From JBOGWA01 sp050693155 (GTDB taxonomy: Bacteria; Actinomycetota; UBA4738; CALAEC01), in the NCBI GenBank assembly GCA_050693155.1, contig JBOGWA010000099.1, positions 1 through 54,969 of the forward strand: a DNA stretch of 54,969 bases, in the 5' to 3' direction. Positions 1-8,580 of the stretch are shown here, one piece after another (position 1 is the first letter of the stretch; every line of letters starts with the position of its first letter). The position numbers and the translations under genes were made by a program. Under the pieces are notes generated by a model. It did no database searches, was not told the origin of the DNA, and saw only the letters and a list, made by a program, of their open reading frames with translations.

Positions 1-23
1 GGGGGATCCCCTAATCCGCCGGA

Positions 24-1229
24 TCAGCGGGCGAGCGCGCGAAACAGACGGACGGGGACCCGGTCGCCCGCCTTCGCTCCGGCCTCGACACCATTGATGA
101 AGCCGTTCGCGCGCACGAGAGCGCCCAGCCGGTCGGGCGCCGAGGGAGACGTCAGCTCCGCGTGCCACGCGCCCTCGCGGTGAAAGACCCTCGTCGGAAG
201 ATACAGGCGGACGCCGTACGGTCCGAGCAGGTCTTGGTCGAGGATCGGCAAGACCGTGGGGCGGTCGAGATCGCGCCGGCCGAGGATCTTCAGAATTGCC
301 GGCCGAGCGAGGACTTCGTACGCGATGAAGAGGGAGACCGGTCTTGACGGAAGGCCGAAGAACGGAACACCTTCCACGAAACCGAAACGAAGGACCGCGG
401 GCGGATACATCTCGAGTTCGAGCCGTTCGACGGATGCGATATCGGACAAGACGGCTCCAACCTCTGGGGAGTCGGCGCCGGCGCAGGCGAAGCAGTCCGC
501 ACGGGCGACGTTTTCTTGAAGGACTCCCCGGAGCTCCGCCGAGATTCGCTGGACGATCCCGATCCGGTGCGGCGCCGCCCCCGCCTCGCGAAGCGCACCG
601 AGCAGCGCGAACGAACCCGCGTCTGAGGCACGACCGAATGCGGTCTGGGCCCCGGGCTCCACGACATCGCCGAGCGACGCGACCGCAACCCGCGCCTTTG
701 GATGAACGAACGCGCGTGCATATCCGGCGGCGGCCAGAAGGGCGAGTTCCGGGGCCGAGAGCCGCCGTCCCGCTCCAACGAGCACTTCGGACGCGCGGAC
801 GTCTTCCCCGGCCGGACTGACGAAATCTCCGACGTCCACCGCGCCGGTGACGTGGGCCGTCTCCCCTTCGAAGGTGTAACGATCTCCGGGGACCACGCAG
901 TCCGCGCCTGCGGGGAGGACCGCGCCGGCAACGATGCGGACCGCCTCCCCCCACCCGACCGTTACGCCGGGGGGCCCGTCCGTCATCGCCTCGCCCGCAA
1001 GCCGGAGCTCGATGGGAGCCTTCGGGCTGGCTCCATAGATGTCGGCGGACCGACAGGCGAGCCCATCGAGCGCGGCGGTGGAGAACGGGGGGATGTCGAA
1101 CTCGGAGATCGCGTCGTGCGCGAGGACGCATCCACCTGCCTCGGCAAGGGGCAACTCGATCGGCGCAAGAGGTTTGACGGCGGAAAGAACCTTGTTCCGC
1201 GCCTCGTCGACCGGGAGCATCGCGGGCAT
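24..1229 (-). CDS. moeA: MoeA/gephyrin-like molybdopterin molybdenumtransferase family protein, divergent
   Basis: A 401-residue protein with MoeA layout: linker/domain regions to about residue 160, a MoCF-binding domain at about 165-300 and a C-terminal MoeA_C domain from about 320. Family landmarks remain, such as RIVAGAVLPAGADCVVPGD and GLPSRPVSLFIAYEVL. Two central-domain motifs are altered. The usual STGDEL-type loop reads ASLGDVVEPG, and the usual GGVSVGD-type loop reads ACAGADSPEVGAVLSD. MoeA inserts molybdenum into molybdopterin, but these changes make catalysis doubtful. It lies 30 bp downstream of galU on the same strand, an order seen in actinobacteria such as Mycobacterium. A non-catalytic scaffold role, as reported for corynebacterial gephyrin-like Glp, is possible but is inference. 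Confidence 0.85.
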   Translation of the reverse strand: MPAMLPVDEARNKVLSAVKPLAPIELPLAEAGGCVLAHDAISEFDIPPFSTAALDGLACRSADIYGASPKAPIELRLAGEAMTDGPPGVTVGWGEAVRIVAGAVLPAGADCVVPGDRYTFEGETAHVTGAVDVGDFVSPAGEDVRASEVLVGAGRRLSAPELALLAAAGYARAFVHPKARVAVASLGDVVEPGAQTAFGRASDAGSFALLGALREAGAAPHRIGIVQRISAELRGVLQENVARADCFACAGADSPEVGAVLSDIASVERLELEMYPPAVLRFGFVEGVPFFGLPSRPVSLFIAYEVLARPAILKILGRRDLDRPTVLPILDQDLLGPYGVRLYLPTRVFHREGAWHAELTSPSAPDRLGALVRANGFINGVEAGAKAGDRVPVRLFRALAR

Positions 1230-1259
1230 CGTACCGCCCGCCTTCGGGCGGACCGAGAT

Positions 1260-2141
1260 CTAGAGCAGCTTCTTGCGCTGCACGAACTCGGTGAGAAACG
1301 CGCGGAACTCCGGGCCGAGATCCTCCCGGTTCGCCGCGATCTCGACAGTGGCCCGAAGGTAGTCGAGCTTTCGTCCGATGTCGTAGCGGGGACCGTCGAA
1401 GACGAAGGCGTACACGGCCTGCTCCCGGGCAAGAAGCGCGATCGCGTCGGTGAGCTGTACCTCCCCTCGCGGATCCGGCGGCGTCTCGACGATTGCGTCG
1501 AAGATCTCGGGCGTAAGGATGTAGCGTCCGATGGAGGCGAGGTTCGAGGGCGCTTCTTCCGGGGGCGGCTTCTCGACGATGTCGAGCACGCGGGCCAGGT
1601 CCTCCTCGACGAACTCGGGCTCGATCGCCCCGTAGAGGCTGATCTCTTCTCGCGGAACCTCCTGGACCGCGAGCACGCTCCGGCCGTAGCGGTCGTGCAC
1701 GTCGATCATCCGCTCGAGCAAGGGCTTGGACGAGTCGACTATGTCGTCTCCGAGCAGGACGGCGAACGGCTCGTCGTCGACGTGGGGTCTGGCCGCGGCG
1801 ACTGCCGAGCCGAGCCCCTTCGGGTCGCGCTGCCGGATGTAGTGGACCTGGGCCATTTCGGTGATCTCCCGGACCTGCTTCAGGTCGTCGTGCTTGCCGG
1901 CCAGCTCGAGGTAATGCTCGAGTTCGAAGGAGCGGTCGAAGTGATCCTCGAGGGTCCGCTTGCCACGGCCGGTCACGATGAGGATGTCCAGGAGGCCCGC
2001 GCGCACAGCCTCCTCGACGACGTACTGGATCGTGGGTTTGTCGACGATCGGCAGCATCTCTTTCGGCTGCGCCTTCGTCGCCGGGAGGAAGCGAGTCCCG
2101 AGGCCTGCGGCGGGGATGACCGCCTTCGTGACCTTCGTCAT
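1260..2141 (-). CDS. galU: UTP-glucose-1-phosphate uridylyltransferase
   Basis: A 293-residue enzyme making UDP-glucose from UTP and glucose-1-phosphate in the cytoplasm. The nucleotide-binding start AGLGTRFLPATKAQPKEML is intact, as are the sugar-binding GLGSAV segment, the FAVLLGDDI metal-site segment and an EKP motif in the middle. Length matches bacterial GalU. UDP-glucose feeds OtsA (31961-33403) and can serve GpgS (28303-29268), so this gene probably supplies both compatible-solute routes in the window as well as envelope glycans. The ATG start is preceded by a TAGACT hexamer 11 nt upstream, which may be its -10 element. The stop is TAG. Confidence 0.95.
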   Translation of the reverse strand: MTKVTKAVIPAAGLGTRFLPATKAQPKEMLPIVDKPTIQYVVEEAVRAGLLDILIVTGRGKRTLEDHFDRSFELEHYLELAGKHDDLKQVREITEMAQVHYIRQRDPKGLGSAVAAARPHVDDEPFAVLLGDDIVDSSKPLLERMIDVHDRYGRSVLAVQEVPREEISLYGAIEPEFVEEDLARVLDIVEKPPPEEAPSNLASIGRYILTPEIFDAIVETPPDPRGEVQLTDAIALLAREQAVYAFVFDGPRYDIGRKLDYLRATVEIAANREDLGPEFRAFLTEFVQRKKLL

Positions 2142-2199
2142 GGGGCGCCGGGAGTCTAGCGGCAGATCGGCCGGGTCGAAAGTCCGCTTTGTGGTGTTC

Positions 2200-3348
<1,149 letters not shown>

Positions 3349-3383
3349 TCGATGTATCGGACCGATGGGAGACGGCCTTGACG

Positions 3384-3980
3384 ATGGCAGGTGACCCGCA
3401 GGTCGAGAAGTTCACCGTTCGAGAGGAGATGCGCAGGCTCCGGGCCCGGGTCCCCCTCGACGAGCGCGCGGTCATGGAGTCATCGCTCGAGAACCGGTTG
3501 CTGGCCCTTCCCCAGATCGCCGGCGCCGCCACCGTGCTCCTTTTCTATTCCTTTGGCTCGGAGGTCGAAACCTCCGGGATCGCCGAGGGGCTTCACGGCT
3601 CGGGAACGCGCTTGTTGCTTCCCTTCATCGAGGACGATCGGCTCGAAGCCACCGACGTCGGGCCCGGCGATCCGCTGGTCCAGACCGATTACGGCCCGAA
3701 GGAACCGATGCGGCGACGCCCCGTCGATCCACGCGAGATCGACGCCGTCGTCACCCCCGGCCTCGCCTTCGATCGGACGGGTCGGCGGCTTGGCTACGGA
3801 GGAGGGTTCTACGATCGATACCTCACTCGCGTGCGGCCCGACGCCATTAGGATCGGCGTTGCGTTCGCATTCCAAGTCCTCGACGAGGCGCCCGCCGATC
3901 CGAGCGACGAGCGCGTCAACATCGTCGTCACCGACACCGAGACCATCGAGTGTCTTCCGGCGGGCGGCTCTGATTCGTAG
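3384..3980 (+). CDS. 5-formyltetrahydrofolate cyclo-ligase
   Basis: About 198 residues from the ATG at 3384. It converts 5-formyl-THF to 5,10-methenyl-THF using ATP. The family signature GYGGGFYDRYL is present, followed by the expected C-terminal strand region, and LLFYSFGSEVET marks the ATP-binding N-terminal half. The reading frame is open further upstream to 3165, but that stretch is antisense to the GGDEF gene and resembles nothing, so I start at 3384. The gene precedes fmdB as in mycobacteria, where 5-FCL, an FmdB-like gene, galU and moeA are neighbours. Stop is TAG. Confidence 0.9.
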   Translation: MAGDPQVEKFTVREEMRRLRARVPLDERAVMESSLENRLLALPQIAGAATVLLFYSFGSEVETSGIAEGLHGSGTRLLLPFIEDDRLEATDVGPGDPLVQTDYGPKEPMRRRPVDPREIDAVVTPGLAFDRTGRRLGYGGGFYDRYLTRVRPDAIRIGVAFAFQVLDEAPADPSDERVNIVVTDTETIECLPAGGSDS

Positions 3981-3994
3981 CGAAACCCCGAACC

Positions 3995-4000
3995 TATAAT
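3995..4000 (+). promoter_or_regulatory. -10 element of a likely leaderless fmdB promoter
   Basis: A perfect TATAAT lies 9 nt before the ATG of the FmdB gene, with no Shine-Dalgarno sequence between. The spacing suits transcription starting at or next to the A of ATG. No convincing -35 hexamer is visible. Confidence 0.6.
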
Positions 4001-4009
4001 CGCCTGGCG

Positions 4010-4342
4010 ATGCCCACCTACGAATACGTCTGCACCGCGTGCGGAGAACGGATCGAGATCCTTCAACCTATCGGCGACCGTCCCCTCCGGAAATGCCCGG
4101 TGTGCGGCGGTGCGCTCCGGAAGGTCTTCCATCCCGCGGGCATCGTCTTCAAGGGGTCTGGGTTCTACCGGACGGACGCGCGACCGGCGGAGTCCCGGGC
4201 CGGCGGCGACGGCGCGAAGTCGGAAGCGGGCGTGAAGACGGAAGCCGGCGCGAAGTCGGAAGCCGGCGTGAAGACGGAAAAGAAGAAGGAGGCGAAGACC
4301 TCCTCGGGAGACGCATCTTCAAAGAAGGAGAAGAGCGCCTGA
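4010..4342 (+). CDS. FmdB-family zinc-ribbon protein with Lys/Glu-rich tail
   Basis: A 110-residue protein that begins MPTYEYVCTACGERIE and carries two CxxC knuckles (CTAC and CPVC), the FmdB regulatory-protein zinc ribbon. The fold ends near residue 55 at GSGFYRTD. The rest is a low-complexity tail of Lys, Glu, Ala and Ser built partly from two 12-residue repeats. The biochemical role of this family is not established. The first bases follow a TATAAT by 9 nt, suggesting leaderless translation. The TGA stop overlaps the proposed CTG start of the MTA phosphorylase gene by three bases (CTGA), implying translational coupling. Confidence 0.9.
   Translation: MPTYEYVCTACGERIEILQPIGDRPLRKCPVCGGALRKVFHPAGIVFKGSGFYRTDARPAESRAGGDGAKSEAGVKTEAGAKSEAGVKTEKKKEAKTSSGDASSKKEKSA
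4214..4278 (+). repeat. 36-bp tandem repeat in the fmdB tail
   Basis: Nearly two copies of a 36-bp unit starting at 4214 and 4250 encode a KSEAGVKTEAGA-type repeat. The second copy diverges after about 28 bases. It explains the charged tail and keeps frame. Confidence 0.85.
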
Positions 4343-5145
4343 GCCGGGCGAAGATCGGCGTCTTCGGAGGATCGGGGTTCTACTCGTTCCTCGACGAGGT
4401 GGAAGAGGTCGAGGTCGACACACCCTACGGAAAGCCATCGGCCCCGATCGTCATCGGTGAGATCGAGAATCGAAACGTCGCGTTCCTTCCGCGCCACGGA
4501 CGACGTCACGAATTTCCTCCCCACAAGGTGCCATATCGCGCCAACCTCTGGGCGATGAAGCAACTCGGGGTCGAGCGGCTGATCGGGCCGTGCGCGGCCG
4601 GCTCCCTCCGCAAGGACGTCGAACCCGGCCACTTCGTCGTCTGCGACCAGCTCGTCGATCGGACCTCCGGGCGGGCCGATACGTTCTACGACGGGCCGGA
4701 GACGACGCACATCTCATTCGCCGAGCCCTACTGCCCCACGCTTCGGGAGCTCGTGATCGACAAGGCCCGAGTCCTCGGAATCAAGGTGCACCAGCAGGGG
4801 ACCGTCGTGGTAGTCCAGGGCCCGCGTTTCTCGACTCGTTCCGAGTCCGAGTTCTATCGAGGGCAGGGGTGGGAGGTCGTGAACATGACCCAGTACCCGG
4901 AGGTCGCGCTAGCTCGGGAACTCGAGATGTGCTACGTGAACATCTCGCTGATCACCGACTACGACGTCGGCATCGAGGGCGAGGACATCGAGGCGGTCAC
5001 GAACGAGGCGGTCATCGATGTCTTCAACGCGAACAACAATCGGCTTCGCAGCCTGCTTGTTGGCATCGCGCCTGAGATTCCGGTCGAGCGGGACTGCCCA
5101 TGCGCGACCGCGCTCGAAGGGGCTCGATTCGAGGTGAGCGAGTAG
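4339..5145 (+). CDS. S-methyl-5'-thioadenosine phosphorylase, probable CTG start
   Basis: A 268-residue purine nucleoside phosphorylase that splits methylthioadenosine into adenine and methylthioribose-1-phosphate. The phosphate loop GGSGFY sits at the extreme N-terminus, followed by RHGRRHEFPPHKVPYRAN, NMTQYPEVALARE and TDYDVG. The Asp pair in TDYD is the usual mark of 6-aminopurine preference. In this frame no ATG, GTG or TTG occurs between GTG 4102 (deep in fmdB) and GTG 4399 (which would remove the phosphate loop). CTG at 4339 overlaps the fmdB stop as CTGA and has AAGGAG (4325-4330) 8 nt upstream, so I choose it. Automatic callers may give a wrong start. Stop is TAG. Confidence 0.9.
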   Translation: MSRAKIGVFGGSGFYSFLDEVEEVEVDTPYGKPSAPIVIGEIENRNVAFLPRHGRRHEFPPHKVPYRANLWAMKQLGVERLIGPCAAGSLRKDVEPGHFVVCDQLVDRTSGRADTFYDGPETTHISFAEPYCPTLRELVIDKARVLGIKVHQQGTVVVVQGPRFSTRSESEFYRGQGWEVVNMTQYPEVALARELEMCYVNISLITDYDVGIEGEDIEAVTNEAVIDVFNANNNRLRSLLVGIAPEIPVERDCPCATALEGARFEVSE

Positions 5146-5211
5146 CTGTCAGTGGGGGGTCGTAGGCTCCTCTTTTCCTGACGGACCGGACCTCCCCCGG
5201 AAGGGAGCGAG

Positions 5212-5835
5212 ATGCGGCGCAAACGCCCACTCGCCTCGAAGGTGCTGCTGGTGCTCGCGCTCGTCGTCGGCGTCGGTGCGACCCTCGAATTGCGAGGATA
5301 TCTGGCCGGGCTGGAGGCACAGGCCTCCCCGCCGGAGATGGCCACGATCCTCGTCGCGGCGGTCGACCTGCCACGCGGCGTGACGCTGGAAGCAGACATG
5401 CTGCGGACGACTCGGATCCCCATCGCGTACGCGCCGCCGGGGGTCCTCTCCAAGGTCGACGAAGCGATCGGGTTGGTACTGCTCACCGACCTGCTGACTG
5501 GAGAGCCGCTGACGCCGTCGCGGCTCTCTCGCGGCGGCCCCATCGCCGCGTTGGTGCCCGACGGCTTGCGAGCGATCGCGGTGACGGTTCCCATGCCGGC
5601 GGGAGCGCTTGCGCCCGGGGACCGCGTGGACCTTTTCGCCACGTACGCGGCCGGCAACCCACATACCGAGGCGGTTGCGACGGACCTCGAGGTCCTCCGA
5701 ATCGTCGAAAGCAGCATTGGAGAGCTGGGGGAGGCAACGAGCCTGCTGCTCCTCGTCTCGCCCGAGACGGCGGAGCGGATCGCATTCGCCCGCGCGTTCG
5801 CGGACCTTTCCCTCGCCATCGTTCCGGTCGGATAG
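5212..5835 (+). CDS. SAF-domain protein, CpaB/RcpC-like
   Basis: A 207-residue protein with one N-terminal membrane helix (about 10-30), then a SAF domain beginning ILVAAVDLPRGVTLEADML, and a second beta-rich RcpC/CpaB-like half with AIAVTVPMPAGALAPGDRVDL. CpaB proteins act in Flp/Tad pilus assembly, but no other pilus gene is in the window, and stand-alone SAF proteins near FmdB genes are common in actinobacteria. Function here is unassigned. Start is ATG with AAGGGAGCGAG upstream. Stop is TAG. Confidence 0.85.
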   Translation: MRRKRPLASKVLLVLALVVGVGATLELRGYLAGLEAQASPPEMATILVAAVDLPRGVTLEADMLRTTRIPIAYAPPGVLSKVDEAIGLVLLTDLLTGEPLTPSRLSRGGPIAALVPDGLRAIAVTVPMPAGALAPGDRVDLFATYAAGNPHTEAVATDLEVLRIVESSIGELGEATSLLLLVSPETAERIAFARAFADLSLAIVPVG

Positions 5836-5852
5836 GAGCCCGGTGAGTCGCC

Positions 5853-5858
5853 TAGACT
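5853..5858 (+). promoter_or_regulatory. -10 element of a likely leaderless uppP promoter
   Basis: TAGACT is followed 7 nt later by the uppP ATG, with no ribosome-binding site in the gap. No clear -35 element is seen. Confidence 0.5.
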
Positions 5859-5865
5859 GCCCCGA

Positions 5866-6678
5866 ATGCGCGAGCTCATTCTGGGCGCCGTCCAGGGACT
5901 CACCGAGTTCGTGCCGGTCTCCTCCTCGGCCCACCTGGTGCTCGTTCCGTATGTGCTCGGCTGGCCGATCCCGAGCTTGGCCTTCGACGTCGCCGTCCAT
6001 CTCGGGACCGGGGTGGCGGTCATCGTGTACTTCTGGCGTGAGCTGACGGGGATCGTCATCGGGACCTTCCGGACGATTGTTGGAAGCCGCCGACCGCTCG
6101 ACGTGGCCCACGCGCGCCTCGCCGGACTGCTCGTTATCGCCTCGATTCCCGCCGGCGTCTTCGGAATCTGGGCCCGAGACTTCTTCGAGGATCTTTTTGG
6201 CGAGCCGGTGACCGTCGCGATCCTTCTTCTCGGAACGGCAGCGCTTCTAGTGATCGGTGAGGTTGCCGTACGGCGACGAGGCGATGATCTTCGCCGTGAC
6301 CTGGGAAGCATCGGGCTCGTCGATGCGATCTGGATGGGCTTGCTTCAGGGAGTGTCGATCGCGCCGGGCATCTCCCGGTCGGGAGCTACGATGGCCGGCG
6401 GCCTGCTCCGAGGACTGTCGCGCAGCACCTCGGCGCGCTTCGCCTTCCTCATGAGCCTCCCGGCGATCCTTGGAGCGGGGCTCATCCAGATCCCCGACCT
6501 TCCTTCGGGAACGGATGTGCCGTTGGTTCTGGGCGCCGGCGCAGTAGCAGGGGTTGTGGGGCTCCTTTCGATCCGATATCTGCTTCAGTTTCTCAAGGAG
6601 AAGACGCTCGCCCCCTTTGCCGTGTACTGCGTGATCGCATCCGCTATAGCGCTCGGCCTGTACTCACAGATCAGGTAG
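5866..6678 (+). CDS. uppP: Undecaprenyl-diphosphatase
   Basis: A 270-residue integral membrane enzyme (BacA family) that dephosphorylates undecaprenyl pyrophosphate and recycles the carrier lipid for peptidoglycan and other surface polymers. Both catalytic signatures are present: GLTEFVPVSSSAH near the N-terminus and PGISRSGATMAGGL in the middle. About eight hydrophobic helices follow the family pattern. The next gene on the same strand starts 9 bp downstream and also encodes a membrane protein, so co-transcription is likely. The start has a TAGACT box rather than a Shine-Dalgarno sequence. Stop is TAG. Confidence 0.95.
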   Translation: MRELILGAVQGLTEFVPVSSSAHLVLVPYVLGWPIPSLAFDVAVHLGTGVAVIVYFWRELTGIVIGTFRTIVGSRRPLDVAHARLAGLLVIASIPAGVFGIWARDFFEDLFGEPVTVAILLLGTAALLVIGEVAVRRRGDDLRRDLGSIGLVDAIWMGLLQGVSIAPGISRSGATMAGGLLRGLSRSTSARFAFLMSLPAILGAGLIQIPDLPSGTDVPLVLGAGAVAGVVGLLSIRYLLQFLKEKTLAPFAVYCVIASAIALGLYSQIR

Positions 6679-6687
6679 CCGGACGCA

Positions 6688-8580
6688 ATGCGCACCGTGC
6701 GCACCGTGCGCCCCAGGCGATTCCGGGACGAGCCCTGGGTGCGGGCGATGGTCATCGCAGCCGCGCTCGCGGGGGCCATCCTGGCGCTGTTCGTCGCGTA
6801 TCCGATCCTCGAGGGATTCCGTTTCCCGATCGGTCCGGACGGCCCCGTGTATACGTGGTGGGCGCGCTCTGCGGAGGTAGCCGGGCTCGGGGTGCTGCCC
6901 GGACGCCCGGGTGTTCCGGCCGCAACCCTCGTTCTCGGCGGATTCCTCCGGACGGAGCCCATTCAAACCGTGGCGCTGCTCGGCCCCTTGCTCGCCGCGG
7001 CCGCCGGTCTCGCCGCAGGCGCCCTCCTCGAGATGTCGCTGGGGTCCTTCCCGCTCCGATCTGGGGCGGCCGCAATCCTCACCGGAGGCTTCGCCGCGGG
7101 CCTTGCGCCGGGGTGGCTCGGCAATCTCGGTCAGGTCGTTCTTTTCCTCGCAGCGCTGGCCGTCTTCGCGCGGGCGGATCGCTCGTGGCGACCCGTCTGG
7201 CTCGGCGGGGGGCTTGTCACCGCAGGAGCGTTCGCGCACCCGGCCTTCCAGATCCTCGCGGGCGTGATCCTTGCCGGCGCTCTTCTCACGTACGCACCCG
7301 CTGTTGCTCGCCACCTGAAAGCCGGAGGCTCATTCCTCGAGACCTTGCCCGGACGGGTCGCAATCGGAGCCGTGGCCGGAGGCGCCGCCGCGGGCGCGGG
7401 CTTCGCGAGTCTCGCGATCGGCGCGACTCCCATCGTCGTCGACACGTCCCAGGACGGGTTCTTCCGGCGCGTGGGGCTCGCCGCCGAGGTCCGACGAAAC
7501 TACAGGGAACGCGTGGCGACCGATGTGCTGCGAGGAACCGGATTCCTGACGTCGGGCATCGGGTTCGGGGCAGCCGTGGCCGGCCGGCGTCGGGAGTTCC
7601 TCGAGAATTCCGGTGGGCGTTACCTCCTCGCGATCCTTGCCTCGTGGGGGCTCGTCACGGCGGGCGGCATGCTGGTCCTGGGCCCATCAGGCATGGGACC
7701 GGCTCATCGCCTCCTGGCTTTTGCCTTCGTGCTGCCGATCGCGGGAGGCGTCGCCTTCGGACTGGCGAGCGGAACATCCCGACGAGCACTGCTGGCTGCG
7801 GCCGTGATCGCCGGGGCCGTGTTTGTTGGGAGCTCGCTGTACGGCTGGTACCGGGAAGAGCCGCATGTGACGGCTGCAGAGCTGAGCGCCGTGGCGCGTG
7901 CGGCCGCCCAGACGGAAGGTCTCGCTGGAGGAACACCACTGATCTTCGTGGTCGACACCCCGGAGCTCTCCGCCGCGTTCCACGTCACGCGATTCGGCAA
8001 CGTCATCCGGATGGGCCTCCCGGCGGCTCGGATCGATGATCTGTACGTGGCGACCGGCGACCCGGCCGACTTTCTCGCCGATCGTCCAACGGCGACCGGC
8101 GACCCCGAGCACGATGAGCTCTCGCGTGTCTATCTGGAGCAGGCGCGGCCCGTTCGTGACCGGGCCGCCGTGTTCGTTCTTCGCCCGTTCAACATCGAGG
8201 GATACGAGACCGCCCGACGCCTGGGAACAGAAACGACCCCGGGCCTCGTACTCCTGAAGGCCCCGTCCGGCGCGCTCGAACCCGGGTCGGCGCCGACAGA
8301 CGTCACATCGGGCCTCGATCCAATTGGCCTCATGGCGCTCCCAGTCGCAGCCCTCGCGCTCCTCGGCGCCCTCGGGGGCGGATGGGCTCTATGGAGCGCG
8401 AGGTCTGCGGGCCCGCTCGCTGTTTCCTTTCTCGCCTGCCCCGTCGGCGTTGGCGTGCTCGTCCTCGCGGGCGTGATCGCGGATCGTCTTGGAATGGCCG
8501 TGTCCGGCCCGGCGGGAGTTATCGCCGCCGGATTGGTTGCCGCCGCTGGATACGTGGCCGCACATCGAACCAGGGCTTGA
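6688..8580 (+). CDS. Polytopic membrane protein, possible GT-C-like envelope protein
   Basis: A 630-residue protein with a dozen or more hydrophobic helices, a periplasmic-looking segment at about 390-540 and further helices at the C-terminus. I do not recognise the family. The first extracytoplasmic loop (FPIGPDGPVYTWWARSAEV) and the run of helices resemble large GT-C glycosyltransferases or flippase-like envelope proteins, but no diagnostic catalytic motif is clear. The start codons form a 9-bp direct repeat (CGCACCGTG twice). It directly follows uppP. Its 3' end overlaps the convergent mannosyltransferase-like gene by 62 bp. Stop is TGA. Confidence 0.75.
   Translation: MRTVRTVRPRRFRDEPWVRAMVIAAALAGAILALFVAYPILEGFRFPIGPDGPVYTWWARSAEVAGLGVLPGRPGVPAATLVLGGFLRTEPIQTVALLGPLLAAAAGLAAGALLEMSLGSFPLRSGAAAILTGGFAAGLAPGWLGNLGQVVLFLAALAVFARADRSWRPVWLGGGLVTAGAFAHPAFQILAGVILAGALLTYAPAVARHLKAGGSFLETLPGRVAIGAVAGGAAAGAGFASLAIGATPIVVDTSQDGFFRRVGLAAEVRRNYRERVATDVLRGTGFLTSGIGFGAAVAGRRREFLENSGGRYLLAILASWGLVTAGGMLVLGPSGMGPAHRLLAFAFVLPIAGGVAFGLASGTSRRALLAAAVIAGAVFVGSSLYGWYREEPHVTAAELSAVARAAAQTEGLAGGTPLIFVVDTPELSAAFHVTRFGNVIRMGLPAARIDDLYVATGDPADFLADRPTATGDPEHDELSRVYLEQARPVRDRAAVFVLRPFNIEGYETARRLGTETTPGLVLLKAPSGALEPGSAPTDVTSGLDPIGLMALPVAALALLGALGGGWALWSARSAGPLAVSFLACPVGVGVLVLAGVIADRLGMAVSGPAGVIAAGLVAAAGYVAAHRTRA

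Noticed and set aside
702..2159. Long plus-strand open frame over moeA and galU
   Set aside because: It is a high-GC shadow of the two minus-strand genes, with no domain resemblance.
4959..6311. 450-codon minus-strand frame over MTA phosphorylase, SAF and uppP
   Set aside because: Ser/Arg/Thr-rich shadow frame spanning three well-supported sense genes.
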